Source: Jiangella asiatica
Lineage (GTDB): Bacteria; Actinomycetota; Actinomycetes; Jiangellales; Jiangellaceae
Assembly: GCF_004349065.1 (NCBI RefSeq)
Contig: NZ_SMKZ01000047.1
Coordinates: 1-55,263 of the forward strand
Direction: 5' to 3'
Length of the DNA stretch: 55,263 nucleotides
Under the pieces are notes generated by a model, which searched no databases, was not told the origin of the DNA, and was given only the letters and a program-made list of their open reading frames with translations. Position 1 is the first letter of the stretch, and every line of letters begins with the position of its first letter. Below are positions 1 to 8,296 of the stretch, in pieces. The position numbers and the translations under genes are program-made.

Positions 1-249
1 ACCTACGACAAACCACCCGAACCCATCGGCCCCACCACCGAAGCGCCCCCGACCCGCCACCCTTCTGATGCGGAGAAGCACAAGGCTGGTGTCCGGCTCG
101 CGCCGGCCACGGTCGTGGGCGGCATCACCGCGAACGCCGCGCCAAGGCGTCCAGGCCCCGCGCCACCGCGACCACCTATGGGGCGCGCCGCGGTTCGCCG
201 AGAGCGGGCCGAGCTGATCCCGGACCGGCAACCCGACGCCGCGGCGTGA
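1..249 (+). CDS. Possible 3' end of an unidentified gene entering from the left
   Basis: Frame 1 is open from the first base to a TGA at 247-249, giving about 82 codons of a protein whose start lies outside the window. The translation is rich in Pro, Ala and Arg and shows no domain I recognise. A frame this short stays open easily in such GC-rich DNA, so this may not be coding. It would end one base before the stop of the convergent HAD gene, which fits compact convergent genes but proves nothing. Confidence 0.2.
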   Translation, partial: TYDKPPEPIGPTTEAPPTRHPSDAEKHKAGVRLAPATVVGGITANAAPRRPGPAPPRPPMGRAAVRRERAELIPDRQPDAAA

Positions 250-250
250 C

Positions 251-931
251 CTATCTGCGGACCGAGTCCGGAAGCCCTGATCGCGGCTGGACGACGACGT
301 GGTCGATCGCCGCCGGGCACGTGTCGACGATGACCGACGGCGCGAATGCGCGGTCGTGCCAGGTCCGTCCGTGGTGGACCCAGACGCTGTCCAGCCCGGC
401 CGCGTGGGCACCGCCGATGTCGTTCGCGGCCGAGTCGCCGATCATCCACGCGCCGTCCAGCGGTCGGCCGGCGACGCGGGCGGCGAGGTCGAAGATGCGG
501 GGATCGGGCTTGGCGCATCCCGCCGCCTCCGACACCACCCAGCCGGCGACGAGCCGGTCCAGCCCGGTGCGCCGGAGCTTCCGCTCCTGCTGTACCAGAG
601 CGCCGTTGGTCACGACGACGGGCACCCACCCGGCGTCCCTCGCCGCGGCGAGGGCTCGAGGCACCTCCGCAGCGAGGACGAGACGCTCGACGACCGCATG
701 CCGGAGGTCGGCGGCCAAGTCGTCCACCGACCAGCCCGTGAGGCCGAACCGTTCCAGGATCGCCGCGGCGACCCGCTCCCTCGGCTCGTAGCCCTCCCGG
801 TCCACGGTGATCAGCCAGTCGAGGTCCTCTCCCGACAACCGGTGGTCGCGGACCAGCTCCTCGGCCCAGCCGCGAAACGCGCTCGCACGATCGATCAGGG
901 TGTCGTCGAGATCGAGAAAAAGGGCAGGCAT
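251..931 (-). CDS. HAD family hydrolase (HAD-IA type phosphatase-like)
   Basis: A haloacid dehalogenase superfamily hydrolase of about 226 aa, expected to remove phosphate from a small metabolite in the cytoplasm. All four HAD motifs are visible: DLDDTLID at the N terminus (nucleophile and acid/base Asp), VVVTNG (motif II), the Lys of CAKPDP (motif III) and MIGDSAAND (motif IV). A helical cap lies between motifs I and II. I chose ATG 931 over ATG 940 because a -10-like TAGCAT lies 7 nt upstream of 931, fitting a leaderless transcript, and because the protein then begins MPALFLDLDDT, as is usual. Substrate unknown. It is divergent from the methyltransferase and not obviously part of the catabolic island. 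Confidence 0.85.
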   Translation of the reverse strand: MPALFLDLDDTLIDRASAFRGWAEELVRDHRLSGEDLDWLITVDREGYEPRERVAAAILERFGLTGWSVDDLAADLRHAVVERLVLAAEVPRALAAARDAGWVPVVVTNGALVQQERKLRRTGLDRLVAGWVVSEAAGCAKPDPRIFDLAARVAGRPLDGAWMIGDSAANDIGGAHAAGLDSVWVHHGRTWHDRAFAPSVIVDTCPAAIDHVVVQPRSGLPDSVRR

Positions 932-938
932 CACTCGC

Positions 939-944
939 ATGCTA
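939..944 (-). promoter_or_regulatory. Putative -10 box for leaderless HAD mRNA
   Basis: TAGCAT on the minus strand, followed by 7 nt and then ATG 931. The same TANNNT plus 6-7 nt plus start layout occurs before three other flanking genes (1090, 50085, 53483). No convincing -35 box is visible. Confidence 0.4.
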
Positions 945-1077
945 GGCGACGCGGGACTGACCGTACCGCACGCCTGGGTGCCGTGCCGCCGGCCACTTCG
1001 AACGGCGCATGACAGGCGACCCCGTCGACGTCATCACCATGAGCGACCTCGAGTCCAACGACCGCGTCCGCGCGGAG

Positions 1078-1083
1078 TAGCCT
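1078..1083 (+). promoter_or_regulatory. Putative -10 box for leaderless methyltransferase mRNA
   Basis: TAGCCT ends 6 nt before the GTG start at 1090, and there is no Shine-Dalgarno sequence between them. This is the typical actinobacterial leaderless arrangement, inferred from spacing only. Confidence 0.4.
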
Positions 1084-1089
1084 GCCGCC

Positions 1090-1926
1090 GTGGGCCGGCA
1101 TCCGTGGCAGGACGACGAGACGCTGTACGCCGGCAGCGCCAGGTACTACGGCACCGGCCGGATGGCCTACCCAGACGACCTCGTGGCGGCCGTCCGCGGC
1201 CAGCTCGGGCTGGACGGCGCCGGCCGGTTGCTCGACGTCGGCTGCGGCCCGGGCTCGTTGACGCTGCTCCTGGCGCCGCTGTTCGAGGCCGCCGTGGGGG
1301 TCGACGCCGACGGCGACATGGTCGCGGAGGCGCGCCGGCGGGCGGCGGCGGTCGGCATCACGACGATCGACTGGCGGCGGCTGCGGGCCGAGGAACTCCC
1401 CGCGGGACTGGGCGAGTTCCGCGTGGTCACGTTCGCCCAGTCGTTCCACTGGATGGATCAGCCGCTCGTGGCGCGGCGGGTGCGCGAGATGTTCACCGCC
1501 GACGGCGCGTGGGTCCACGTCCACGCGACCACCCACCGCGGCGTAGACGGCGACGACCCGCTGCCGCAACCGCGCCCGCCCTGGGACCGGGTCGACGACC
1601 TGGTCCGGCACTATCTCGGGCCGGTGCGGCGGGCCGGCCGGACCGTCCTGCCGGACGGCACCCAGTCCGGCGAAGAGGAGGTCATGCGACAGGCCGGGTA
1701 CGCCGGTCCCGCGAGGATCGACGTCGGCGGCGGCCAGGTCGTGACCCGCTCGGCCGACGACGTCGTCGCCTCGGTCCTGTCGCTCTCCAGCTCCGCGCCG
1801 CACCTGTTCGGCGATCGCCTGCCGGCCTTCGAGGCCGACCTGCGCGGCCTCCTGGACGCCGCCTCGCCGGCGGGCCTGTTCAGCGAGCGCACTCGCGAGG
1901 TCGGCCTGGTGATCTGGCGCCCGTGA
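1090..1926 (+). CDS. Class I SAM-dependent methyltransferase
   Basis: A 278-aa cytoplasmic methyltransferase with a Rossmann fold. The SAM-binding glycine loop is LLDVGCGPGS (residues about 47-56). An acidic residue at the end of strand 2 (GVDADGDM) would bind the ribose, and SFHWMD resembles motif IV of the Methyltransf_11/25 group. The acceptor cannot be read from the sequence. The GTG start lies 6 nt after a -10-like box, suggesting leaderless translation. The gene is convergent with unit 1 of the catabolic island, ends 24 bp from that unit's last stop codon, and is probably not part of the pathway. Confidence 0.85.
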   Translation: MGRHPWQDDETLYAGSARYYGTGRMAYPDDLVAAVRGQLGLDGAGRLLDVGCGPGSLTLLLAPLFEAAVGVDADGDMVAEARRRAAAVGITTIDWRRLRAEELPAGLGEFRVVTFAQSFHWMDQPLVARRVREMFTADGAWVHVHATTHRGVDGDDPLPQPRPPWDRVDDLVRHYLGPVRRAGRTVLPDGTQSGEEEVMRQAGYAGPARIDVGGGQVVTRSADDVVASVLSLSSSAPHLFGDRLPAFEADLRGLLDAASPAGLFSERTREVGLVIWRP

Positions 1927-1950
1927 CGACGCGACACCGGACGACCACGT

Positions 1951-2931
1951 TCACAGCAGGCCGTGCCGGCGCCAGACGGCCTCGGCCGCGGGATGGAACG
2001 GGATCGGCAGCGGTGCGTCGACGGCGTCGGCGCACATCCGCTCCAGCGGCAGGGTGGAGCCGCCCTGCCAGGCGATCCGATCGCGTGCGGCCACGAGCGC
2101 CTCACAGAAGCCGCCCACCGCGCCTCCGGCCGCGTCGGCGCGGGTGAAGATCAGGAAACCGCTGAAGTCGACGGTCGCCACGTCGGCGGCAAGTGCCGGG
2201 TACCGCTGCCGGCGCAGCCAGCCGCGTCGGTAGCCCAGTACGGTCAGCCGGGCCATGGCGTCGTCGGGGACGTCAAGGAAGGACAGGCCCGCGTCCGTGG
2301 CCAGCTCGACCCAGTTGTACACGCCCTCGTCGAAGACGGCGTCGACGGCGCCGCCGCGCAGCAGGCCGGCGCGCACCGAGGCGTGGGGCAGGCCGTTGTC
2401 GTAGCGGACGGTGCCGCCCCAGGACTCCAGGTCAGCCACCGAGGCACCGCCCGCCCGCAGCGTGTCGTCCAGCACCAGGTGCACCAGGTGGTTGGGCCGG
2501 TTGCCGCGCAGCGACAAGCGCAGCGCCGGCGCCGCGGCGACGAGGTCGTCCAGGGTGCCGAGGCCGAGCGCCCGCGGCACCGCCAGGCCCAGCTGGTCGT
2601 ATGACGGCACGGTGGCGATGGCCGCCAGCTCGTCTCCGGTCGTCCCGTCCAGCCGCAGCAGGGCCGGCTGGACGGCTGTTGCCGGGTTGATGATCGCGAC
2701 GAGGCTGGCGCCGCTCAGGACCGCCTCGACCGCATCGACCCCGTCGCTGGCGAACAGCGACGTGGCCCAGTCCGCCGCGCCGGGCGCCCGCATGTCGACG
2801 CGCACCTGCTGATGCGGCCAGGACCTGGTGCCGACCAGCTCCGACGCGACCTCCAGCATGAGCCGCGACCGCACCGAGGCCGCGCGGGGCCGCCGCTGCG
2901 GATACCGCGGCGGCTCGGCCCGGTCGGTCAC
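1951..2931 (-). CDS. TAXI/NMT1-like binding-fold protein without signal peptide
   Basis: A 326-aa protein resembling the TAXI-type TRAP solute receptors (periplasmic-binding fold, PF16868/NMT1 neighbourhood). Supporting segments are the VRVDMRA opening strand, AIINPATAVQPA, RLSLRGNRPNHLV, and the closing LPIPFHPAAEAVWR, which resembles the end of TAXI receptors. It has no signal peptide, lipobox or membrane segment: the N terminus is PRYPQRRPRAASVRS. It may therefore be a cytoplasmic enzyme or sensor built on a receptor fold, like the DHPDC-like proteins of this island. No TRAP membrane subunits are nearby. Its GTG start overlaps the ubiX-like stop (GTGA), so it is the last gene of the 13.6-kb unit 1. 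Function not known. Confidence 0.6.
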   Translation of the reverse strand: MTDRAEPPRYPQRRPRAASVRSRLMLEVASELVGTRSWPHQQVRVDMRAPGAADWATSLFASDGVDAVEAVLSGASLVAIINPATAVQPALLRLDGTTGDELAAIATVPSYDQLGLAVPRALGLGTLDDLVAAAPALRLSLRGNRPNHLVHLVLDDTLRAGGASVADLESWGGTVRYDNGLPHASVRAGLLRGGAVDAVFDEGVYNWVELATDAGLSFLDVPDDAMARLTVLGYRRGWLRRQRYPALAADVATVDFSGFLIFTRADAAGGAVGGFCEALVAARDRIAWQGGSTLPLERMCADAVDAPLPIPFHPAAEAVWRRHGLL

Positions 2932-3533
2932 GGCCGCTGCCTCGTGACGTTGCCGTCCCAGCGGGGGCTCTGCTGCGAGACCAGCCCGACCTGGTCCAGC
3001 GCCCGGGTAACGATGTGGTCCACCGCCTCCTCCAGCGTCTTGGGTCGCGCATAGAACCCCGGCACCGGCGGCAGGATCGAGACGCCCATTCTCGCCAGCT
3101 TGAGCATGTTCTCCAGGTGGATCTCGCTCAGGGGCGCCTCACGGACCAGCAGCACCAGCCGGCGCCGTTCCTTCAGAACCACGTCGGCGGCTCTGGCCAC
3201 GAGGTCTTCGGCATAGCCCGCGGCGATGGCGGCGAGGGTCTTGACGCTGCACGGCGCGACCATCATCCCGTCGGTGTGGAACGACCCGCTGGAGATGGTG
3301 GCACCGAGGTCGCCGGGCCGGTGCACCACGTCGGCCAGCTGCCGGACCTCCGCGAGCGACCAGTTCGTCTCGTGCTCCAGCGTGCGTCCGCCCCACGCGG
3401 TGACGACCAGGTGGGTCTCGACGTCGAACTCGCGAAGCCGCTCGAGCATGCGCACGCCGAGGATCGAGCCGCTGGCGCCGGTGATGGCGACGATCAGCCG
3501 CCGCGGCTGCGCCTGGCCCCGCGTGGTGCTCAT
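2928..3533 (-). CDS. ubiX: UbiX-family flavin prenyltransferase
   Basis: A 201-aa UbiX/Pad1 homologue. The family joins dimethylallyl phosphate to reduced FMN to make prenylated FMN, the cofactor of UbiD decarboxylases. Family marks are the N-terminal flavin loop ITGASGSILGVRML, the Ser/Thr-rich GATISSGSFHTDGM, the APCSVKTLAAIAAG segment, the KERRRLVLLVREAPLS stretch with phosphate-binding residues, and the C-terminal PPVPGFYARPKTLEE. The start is ATG 3533, overlapping the upstream stop (ATGA). Longer in-frame extensions would run into the neighbouring gene. It is the only ubiX-like gene in the window and probably supplies all three UbiD proteins. Confidence 0.92.
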   Translation of the reverse strand: MSTTRGQAQPRRLIVAITGASGSILGVRMLERLREFDVETHLVVTAWGGRTLEHETNWSLAEVRQLADVVHRPGDLGATISSGSFHTDGMMVAPCSVKTLAAIAAGYAEDLVARAADVVLKERRRLVLLVREAPLSEIHLENMLKLARMGVSILPPVPGFYARPKTLEEAVDHIVTRALDQVGLVSQQSPRWDGNVTRQRP

Positions 3534-4006
3534 CCGGCCACCTCCCGCAGCTTCTGGACCTGCCAGGACCACCGTTCGACGACGGCGGCGGGGTCGGCCA
3601 GCCGGTAGGTGATGCCGGAGACGAGCTCGGCGTAGCCGACTCGGTCCTCGTCCACCGCCTCGACGTGGCCGTGGAAGAACGCCAGTGGCTCGCCGCCCCG
3701 GTCGATGCGCCGGACCCGCGCCCGGATCTTGTAGCTGGTCCCGTCCAGCACGAGGTTGAGCAGTGCCCGGCCCGACCCGGCGAGCGCCGCGGTCGTGCCG
3801 CTTCCGGCGTACAGGGCGAGCCGGAGGTCGGTGCCGGTGACGCTGAGCACCTCGCCAACGCTGAGCAGCGCGAGCCGTGGCCACCCGTCGTCGCCGGCGG
3901 TCGTGAGCGAGATGGTGTGGCCGACGCGTCCGGCGAGGTCGGTCCCGTCGAGCAGGGCCGCGACCGGCGATGGCAACCGGACGTCAGTGCAGGGAGGTGT
4001 GTTCAC
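3530..4006 (-). CDS. FMN-binding split-barrel (PNPOx-like) protein
   Basis: A 158-aa protein resembling the pyridoxamine 5'-phosphate oxidase-like split-barrel fold: GHTISLTTAGDDGWPRLALLSVGEVL, then RLALYAGSGTTAAL, RALLNLVLDGTSYKIRARVRRI, and a C-terminal SGITYRLADP. Such proteins bind FMN, F420 or haem. Because it lies directly upstream of ubiX and overlaps its start by 4 bp, a role in flavin supply or reduction for prenyl-FMN is tempting, but that is inference. The start is GTG 4006, two bases past the MmgE/PrpD stop. An upstream in-frame ATG (4117) would lie inside the MmgE/PrpD gene and encodes Arg/Pro-rich sequence that looks like a shadow. Confidence 0.6.
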   Translation of the reverse strand: MNTPPCTDVRLPSPVAALLDGTDLAGRVGHTISLTTAGDDGWPRLALLSVGEVLSVTGTDLRLALYAGSGTTAALAGSGRALLNLVLDGTSYKIRARVRRIDRGGEPLAFFHGHVEAVDEDRVGYAELVSGITYRLADPAAVVERWSWQVQKLREVAG

Positions 4007-4007
4007 G

Positions 4008-5357
4008 CTAGCTCCTTCCGGCGGTGGCCGACGACGGGGTCGCGCGCAGCGCCGCGGCCACCTCGGCCGCGGACCGCCCGGCGACGCCGAAGACCACCTC
4101 GTCGAGACTGCCGCCACCGACGGCGGCCAGCTTCTCGCGGATCGTCTCCCGGGTCAGCGGTTCGGCAGGTTCCCCGGGCGCACCGTCGCGGTGGACCACC
4201 AGGGGGGAGCCGCTCCGGCGGGTGATCCGCAGCCCGACCCCGGACGGCGGCAGGCCCGCGCCGACATCGACGCTCACCCGGGCGCGGGCGAACTGCGCGA
4301 GTGGGACGTCACTCCTGCGATCCGCGGTGAACTGCTCGATCCAGCACTGTCTGTCGTGCAGCACGACCGTGGTGACGTAACGGGCGGACTGCATGGCGCT
4401 GAGCTCGTCGTCCCAGCCCATGTCCCCGCACATCGCGTAGGACGTGGGCGGCAGCGCGACGTCGACGCCGACGAGGTCCGACGGCCGCAAGTCGTCGGCG
4501 GGGACCGACAGCAGGGCGGCGACCAGCGACTGGAGCGAGCTCGCCGCGGCCCAGCGGCGCAGCGAGATCTGCTCCAGCTCCCACCGCTCGCCCAGCTGCC
4601 GGGTGATGTGCCCGGGACGGCCGCCACCGGCGTAGGTCGTGAGCAGTCCGCCGTCGGTGTGCGTGAGGATGTTCTCGGCCCCGCCGAGGCCGCCGGCGGC
4701 GAACCGGGCCGCCCACAGCCCCGAGACCGCGCCGCGGGCCTGGTGGAACTTCACCGCCGGGGTGCCGAGCGCGGCGAACGTGCCGGCCGCCTGGCTGCCG
4801 CCCAGGCCCATCGCCGCGCAGACGCCGGCGGCGTCCAGACCCAGCGCCCGCGCCGCGGCCATCGCTGCGCCGATCGTGCCGATGACACCGGGTGCGTGCC
4901 AGCCCCTGGCCCTGAAGACCGGGTAGTCGACACCGAGGCCGAGCCTGGTGGTGACCTCGAGGCCGGCCGCGATGGCGGTGAGCAGGTCCCGTCCGCTGAC
5001 GTCGCCGGCTTCGGCGACGGCCAGCACGGCCGGTACCACCTCCGGAGTCACGTGGCACAGGGCCGGGCGGTACACGTCGCACATGGTGAACGCGGTGATC
5101 TGGTAGCCGTTCAGCAGGGCGGCTCCGGTGGGCGCCAGGGTGCCGCCGCCGACGACGGTGCTGTCGCCGGGGCCGCACAGCGCGGTGGCCAGCCCTTCGA
5201 CCGCCGCCGTGTTGGCGGCGGACCGGCCGGCCAGGGCGTTGGCCACCGCGTCCGCCCAGATCTCGACGACGCGGTCCTGGACCCGGGGCGGCAGGTCGTC
5301 CCAGTCCAGCTCCGCGACGAACCGGCTCAGCTTGGTCTCCGGCGTGGTGGGCTTCAC
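4008..5357 (-). CDS. MmgE/PrpD family protein
   Basis: A 449-aa member of the MmgE/PrpD family. Known members are 2-methylcitrate dehydratase, iminodisuccinate epimerase and cis-aconitate decarboxylase, which act on small di- and tricarboxylic acids. The all-helical N-terminal domain contains ALLNGYQITAFTMCDVYRP, then GRGWHAPGVIGTIGAAMAAA-like sequence (the FRARGWHAPG segment is typical), MGLGGSQAAGTFAALGTPAVKFHQARG, and the C-terminal lid LTRETIREKLAAVG. The exact reaction cannot be assigned. Given the tricarboxylate-type transporters and decarboxylases around it, dehydration, decarboxylation or epimerisation of a polycarboxylate intermediate is likely. It starts with a GTG that overlaps the LLM gene's stop (GTGA). 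Confidence 0.85.
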   Translation of the reverse strand: MKPTTPETKLSRFVAELDWDDLPPRVQDRVVEIWADAVANALAGRSAANTAAVEGLATALCGPGDSTVVGGGTLAPTGAALLNGYQITAFTMCDVYRPALCHVTPEVVPAVLAVAEAGDVSGRDLLTAIAAGLEVTTRLGLGVDYPVFRARGWHAPGVIGTIGAAMAAARALGLDAAGVCAAMGLGGSQAAGTFAALGTPAVKFHQARGAVSGLWAARFAAGGLGGAENILTHTDGGLLTTYAGGGRPGHITRQLGERWELEQISLRRWAAASSLQSLVAALLSVPADDLRPSDLVGVDVALPPTSYAMCGDMGWDDELSAMQSARYVTTVVLHDRQCWIEQFTADRRSDVPLAQFARARVSVDVGAGLPPSGVGLRITRRSGSPLVVHRDGAPGEPAEPLTRETIREKLAAVGGGSLDEVVFGVAGRSAAEVAAALRATPSSATAGRS

Positions 5358-6316
5358 GCGCGCACGGCCCCGTCCTGCCGGGCGCGCGCACCCGCGATCC
5401 GCTCGCGGAACGGTTCAACCACCGACTCGTGGAACCGCTCGACCGCGGCGGTCACCTGCGCCGGAGTCGCCGCGTCGAAGACCAGGACCAGCTCGTGCAG
5501 ACCGGCCTCGGCGAAGCGCACGACCTCGTCCACCATTCGTGCGGCCGAGCCGTGCAAGGTGTAGACGTCACGGGCCGCCGCGCCGAACTCGACGCGGGCT
5601 CGCACCGACAGCGTCGGCAGCGCCCGGCCCGCGTCAGCGGCGAGCGAGGCCAGCATCGGCAGCCGCCCGGCGAGGTCGGCCGGGCCGGTCTGCGAGGCGT
5701 GGTACCCGTCGGCGAGCCGGGCGGCCCGGCGCAGTGCCCGCTCGCTGCGCCCGCCACACCACACGGGGATGTCTCGCGCTGTGGGCAGCGGCAGGAACAC
5801 GTAGCCCGACAACGTATGGAACTCACCCGCGAACGGGTCGGTGCGACCGGACCACAGGTGCCGCCACAGCGCGATCGACTCGTCCACGTACGCGCCGCGG
5901 CGGGCGAACCGGTCGGCCTTGCCGAGGTTGGTGTACTCGGGCAGGTCCATGCGGTCGCTCGCGCCGACGCCGACCACGAGCCGGCCGCCGCTGAGCACGT
6001 CGAGTGTGGCCAGCTCCTTCGCCAGCAGCGGCGAGTCGCGCATCGCCGGCACGACGACGCTGGTGCCGACGGTGACCCGCTCGTGCCGCGCGGCCACGTA
6101 GGTGAGCGAGGTCAGTGCCTCCAGCATCGAGCCGTACTCGCCGGCCTCCGGCCCGTCCGGCACCATCAGGTGGTCGGTGACCCACACACTGTGCCAGCCC
6201 AGCCGCTCGACGGCGGCGGCGCCGGCGTCCAGCGCCTCGGGCCCGGCGCCGCGGCCCTTGTTCGCCAGCACCAGGCCGAAGCGCAGGTCAGAACTGGGCT
6301 CATAGCCGGCCGTCAC
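5354..6316 (-). CDS. LLM class flavin-dependent oxidoreductase
   Basis: A 320-aa luciferase-like TIM-barrel oxidoreductase, FMN- or F420-dependent. Supporting segments: LRFGLVLANKG (strand 1), AVERLGWHSVWVTDHLMVPDG, VTVGTSVVVPAMRDSPLLAKELATLDVLSGGRLVVGVG (the classic LLM core, residues about 75-115), IPVWCGGRSERALRRAARLADGYH and a C-terminal HELVLVFD. The GTG start at 6316 overlaps the UbiD stop (GTGA). A longer frame to 6415 exists but would lie inside ubiD. It may hydroxylate or reduce a pathway intermediate. A second, less similar LLM gene occurs at 27971-29035. Confidence 0.85.
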   Translation of the reverse strand: MTAGYEPSSDLRFGLVLANKGRGAGPEALDAGAAAVERLGWHSVWVTDHLMVPDGPEAGEYGSMLEALTSLTYVAARHERVTVGTSVVVPAMRDSPLLAKELATLDVLSGGRLVVGVGASDRMDLPEYTNLGKADRFARRGAYVDESIALWRHLWSGRTDPFAGEFHTLSGYVFLPLPTARDIPVWCGGRSERALRRAARLADGYHASQTGPADLAGRLPMLASLAADAGRALPTLSVRARVEFGAAARDVYTLHGSAARMVDEVVRFAEAGLHELVLVFDAATPAQVTAAVERFHESVVEPFRERIAGARARQDGAVRA

Positions 6317-7851
6317 GGCGTGCTCCGCAAGATCCAGTCCCACGTCTCGCGCACGGCGAGCTTCTCCGCGGGTGCCGGGCCGATCGGGTCGGGGAACCGG
6401 TCGCGCCACTCCCACGGCCGCGTCGCGTCGATGATCAGCCGGCTGTTGTAGCCCTTCCTGCCCGGTTCGATGGCCGGGTCGAGGTTACCGCTGGTGGTGC
6501 GCGTGAGGATCTGCACGTCGCGCTCGGGGTCGTGCCGGGTGCAGACGGCCCAGATGACCTCGTGCAGGTCGGTGACGTCGATGTCGTCGTCGACCACGAC
6601 GACGATGCGGCCGAGGTAGGCGCCCTGCCGGCACTGGCTGGCCACCAGGGCGGCCTGCTTGGCGTGGCCGGCGTACTGCTGCTTGATCGAGATGACGTTG
6701 AACAGCCGGCAGCCGCCGACGCTGTGCGTCCACGCGGCGACGACGCCCGGCACGCCGGCGGCCCGCACCTCGCGGCGCAGGTTGGCGCTGCGCCCGTACT
6801 GCTGGAACCGCTGGCCCTCGTACGGCGGCTTCTGCGGCGGGCAGCCCAGCAGGATGGGGTCGTCCCGGTGGTAGATCGCGTCCACCCGGAACACCGGCTG
6901 CTGCTGTTCCTTCGAGGCGTAGTAGCCGGTCCACTCGCCGAACGGGCCCTCCAACCGGGTCTCGTCCGGCAGCACGTATCCCTCCAGCGCGATCTCGGCA
7001 CCGGCCGGGATCGGCAGCCCGGTGACGCGCCCCTCGACGCAGTCGATCGCCTCGCCGGTGATACCGCCGATCCACTCCAGCTCGCTGACCCCGTCCGGGA
7101 TCTCCAGCGCCGCGCCCAGGAAGTGCAACGGCGACAGCCCGACCAACATGACGCACGGCATCGGCTCGCCGCGGTCGAACCAGGCCTGCTGGTGGGCTCG
7201 CCCGTGCTTGCCCGGCGAGATGTAGAGGCCGGTGTGGTTGCGGTCGTGGATCATCGCCCGGTACGTGCCGTAGTTGACCCAGCCGGTGTCGGGGTCGGCC
7301 GTGACCACGGCGACCGCGGTGCCGATGTAGCGGCCGCCGTCCTCCTGGTGCCACAGCGGCGTCGGAAACGCGTTGAGGTCGACGTCGTCATCGGCCAGCA
7401 CGTTCTCGGTGATCGGGCCCTCGACGACGACGTTCACCGGCCGGGGCCGCGCGTCGATGAGCCAGGCCTCCCACGCGTCCACGAGGCCGGCGGCCGAGAC
7501 GTTCTCGTCCAGCCCGATGGTCATGGCCAGCCGGTTGCGCCGCGACAGCGTGTTCACCAGTATCCGGTACCCGGACGGGTACCCGGGGATGTCGTCGAAG
7601 AGCACGGCCGGGGCGTCCTCGTCGTGGTGCAGCATCTCGGTGATCTGTCCGATGCCGCGCTCGCAGTCCACGCCGCGCAGCACCCGCAGCTCACCCATGG
7701 ACGCCGCGCGTGCCAGCCACTCGCGGGCGTCTCGTGGCACCTTCGGCGCCGCCCGCCCGTCGGCCGGCCCGTCGATGGCATAGGGCACCATGCGCACCGT
7801 CCTGCCGTCGACCACGCGCTCCACGCCGGTGGTCGTGTTCTCCAGCGTCAT
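6313..7851 (-). CDS. UbiD family decarboxylase (copy 1)
   Basis: A 512-aa UbiD-type decarboxylase. These enzymes use prenylated FMN for reversible, non-oxidative removal of CO2 from aromatic, heteroaromatic or alpha,beta-unsaturated acids. The active-site Arg-Glu-Glu set is visible: Arg in YGTYRAMIHDRN (about residue 206) and both Glu in EGPFGEW (about residue 300). HTGLYISPGKH and VVVVDDDIDVTDLHEVIWA are also conserved. The start is ATG 7851, preceded by an AGGGAG ribosome site. It is co-transcribed with ubiX four genes downstream. Closely related to the UbiD at 23303-24739 and less so to that at 45896-47329. It has about 30 more N-terminal residues than copy 2. Confidence 0.92.
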   Translation of the reverse strand: MTLENTTTGVERVVDGRTVRMVPYAIDGPADGRAAPKVPRDAREWLARAASMGELRVLRGVDCERGIGQITEMLHHDEDAPAVLFDDIPGYPSGYRILVNTLSRRNRLAMTIGLDENVSAAGLVDAWEAWLIDARPRPVNVVVEGPITENVLADDDVDLNAFPTPLWHQEDGGRYIGTAVAVVTADPDTGWVNYGTYRAMIHDRNHTGLYISPGKHGRAHQQAWFDRGEPMPCVMLVGLSPLHFLGAALEIPDGVSELEWIGGITGEAIDCVEGRVTGLPIPAGAEIALEGYVLPDETRLEGPFGEWTGYYASKEQQQPVFRVDAIYHRDDPILLGCPPQKPPYEGQRFQQYGRSANLRREVRAAGVPGVVAAWTHSVGGCRLFNVISIKQQYAGHAKQAALVASQCRQGAYLGRIVVVVDDDIDVTDLHEVIWAVCTRHDPERDVQILTRTTSGNLDPAIEPGRKGYNSRLIIDATRPWEWRDRFPDPIGPAPAEKLAVRETWDWILRSTP

Positions 7852-7861
7852 CGGGCTCCCT

Positions 7862-8296
7862 TCAGTTGGGCTCGGTCGCGCCGTCGGTACCGTCGGTGCT
7901 GACGAAACGCGGCACCCGGACGCCGTCCTCGTCGTCGAAGACCACCCGGACCGCCATCCCCACCCGCAGGTCCGCGCCGGAGAGCGGCAGCACATTGCTG
8001 ATCAGCCGTGGCCCCTCGTCCAGCTGCACCAGGACGACGTTGTAGGGCACCCGGTCCGACCATGCCGGGTGGTAGCGCTGGTGGACCACCACGTACGAGA
8101 GCACCTCGCCGCGGCCCGACACCGGCTGCCAGGTCCACTCGGCGTCGAGGCAGCGCGGGCAGCGCGACGCCGGCGGATACCGCAGCTCCCCGCAGCCCAG
8201 GCACCGCTGGACCCGCAGGACGCCGTCGTCGACGCCCTCCCAGAAGCCGCGGTTGACCTCGGTCCGCACCGGCCGGACGAACCCCCCGTCGCTCAT
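7862..8296 (-). CDS. DUF35 zinc-ribbon/OB-fold protein
   Basis: A 144-aa member of the DUF35 (OB-fold plus rubredoxin-like zinc ribbon) family. The Zn ligands are CLGCGELRYPPASRCPRC (residues about 32-49), followed by an OB domain with GRGEVLSYVVVHQRYHP and NVVLVQLDEGPRLISNV. DUF35 proteins form complexes with thiolase-fold enzymes: the archaeal thiolase/HMG-CoA synthase complex, and ChsH2 with the steroid aldolase Ltp2. It overlaps the upstream thiolase-fold gene by 4 bp (ATGA), so the two very likely form one complex and this subunit gates substrate access. Confidence 0.9.
   Translation of the reverse strand: MSDGGFVRPVRTEVNRGFWEGVDDGVLRVQRCLGCGELRYPPASRCPRCLDAEWTWQPVSGRGEVLSYVVVHQRYHPAWSDRVPYNVVLVQLDEGPRLISNVLPLSGADLRVGMAVRVVFDDEDGVRVPRFVSTDGTDGATEPN

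Noticed and set aside
1-250. Mobile-element or HNH-endonuclease remnant at the left edge
   Set aside because: Only about 80 codons of low-complexity sequence are visible and no motif supports either idea.
3756-5564. Open frame of 602 codons on the plus strand
   Set aside because: Antisense to the MmgE/PrpD and LLM genes, which have clear family motifs. No motif in the antisense translation.
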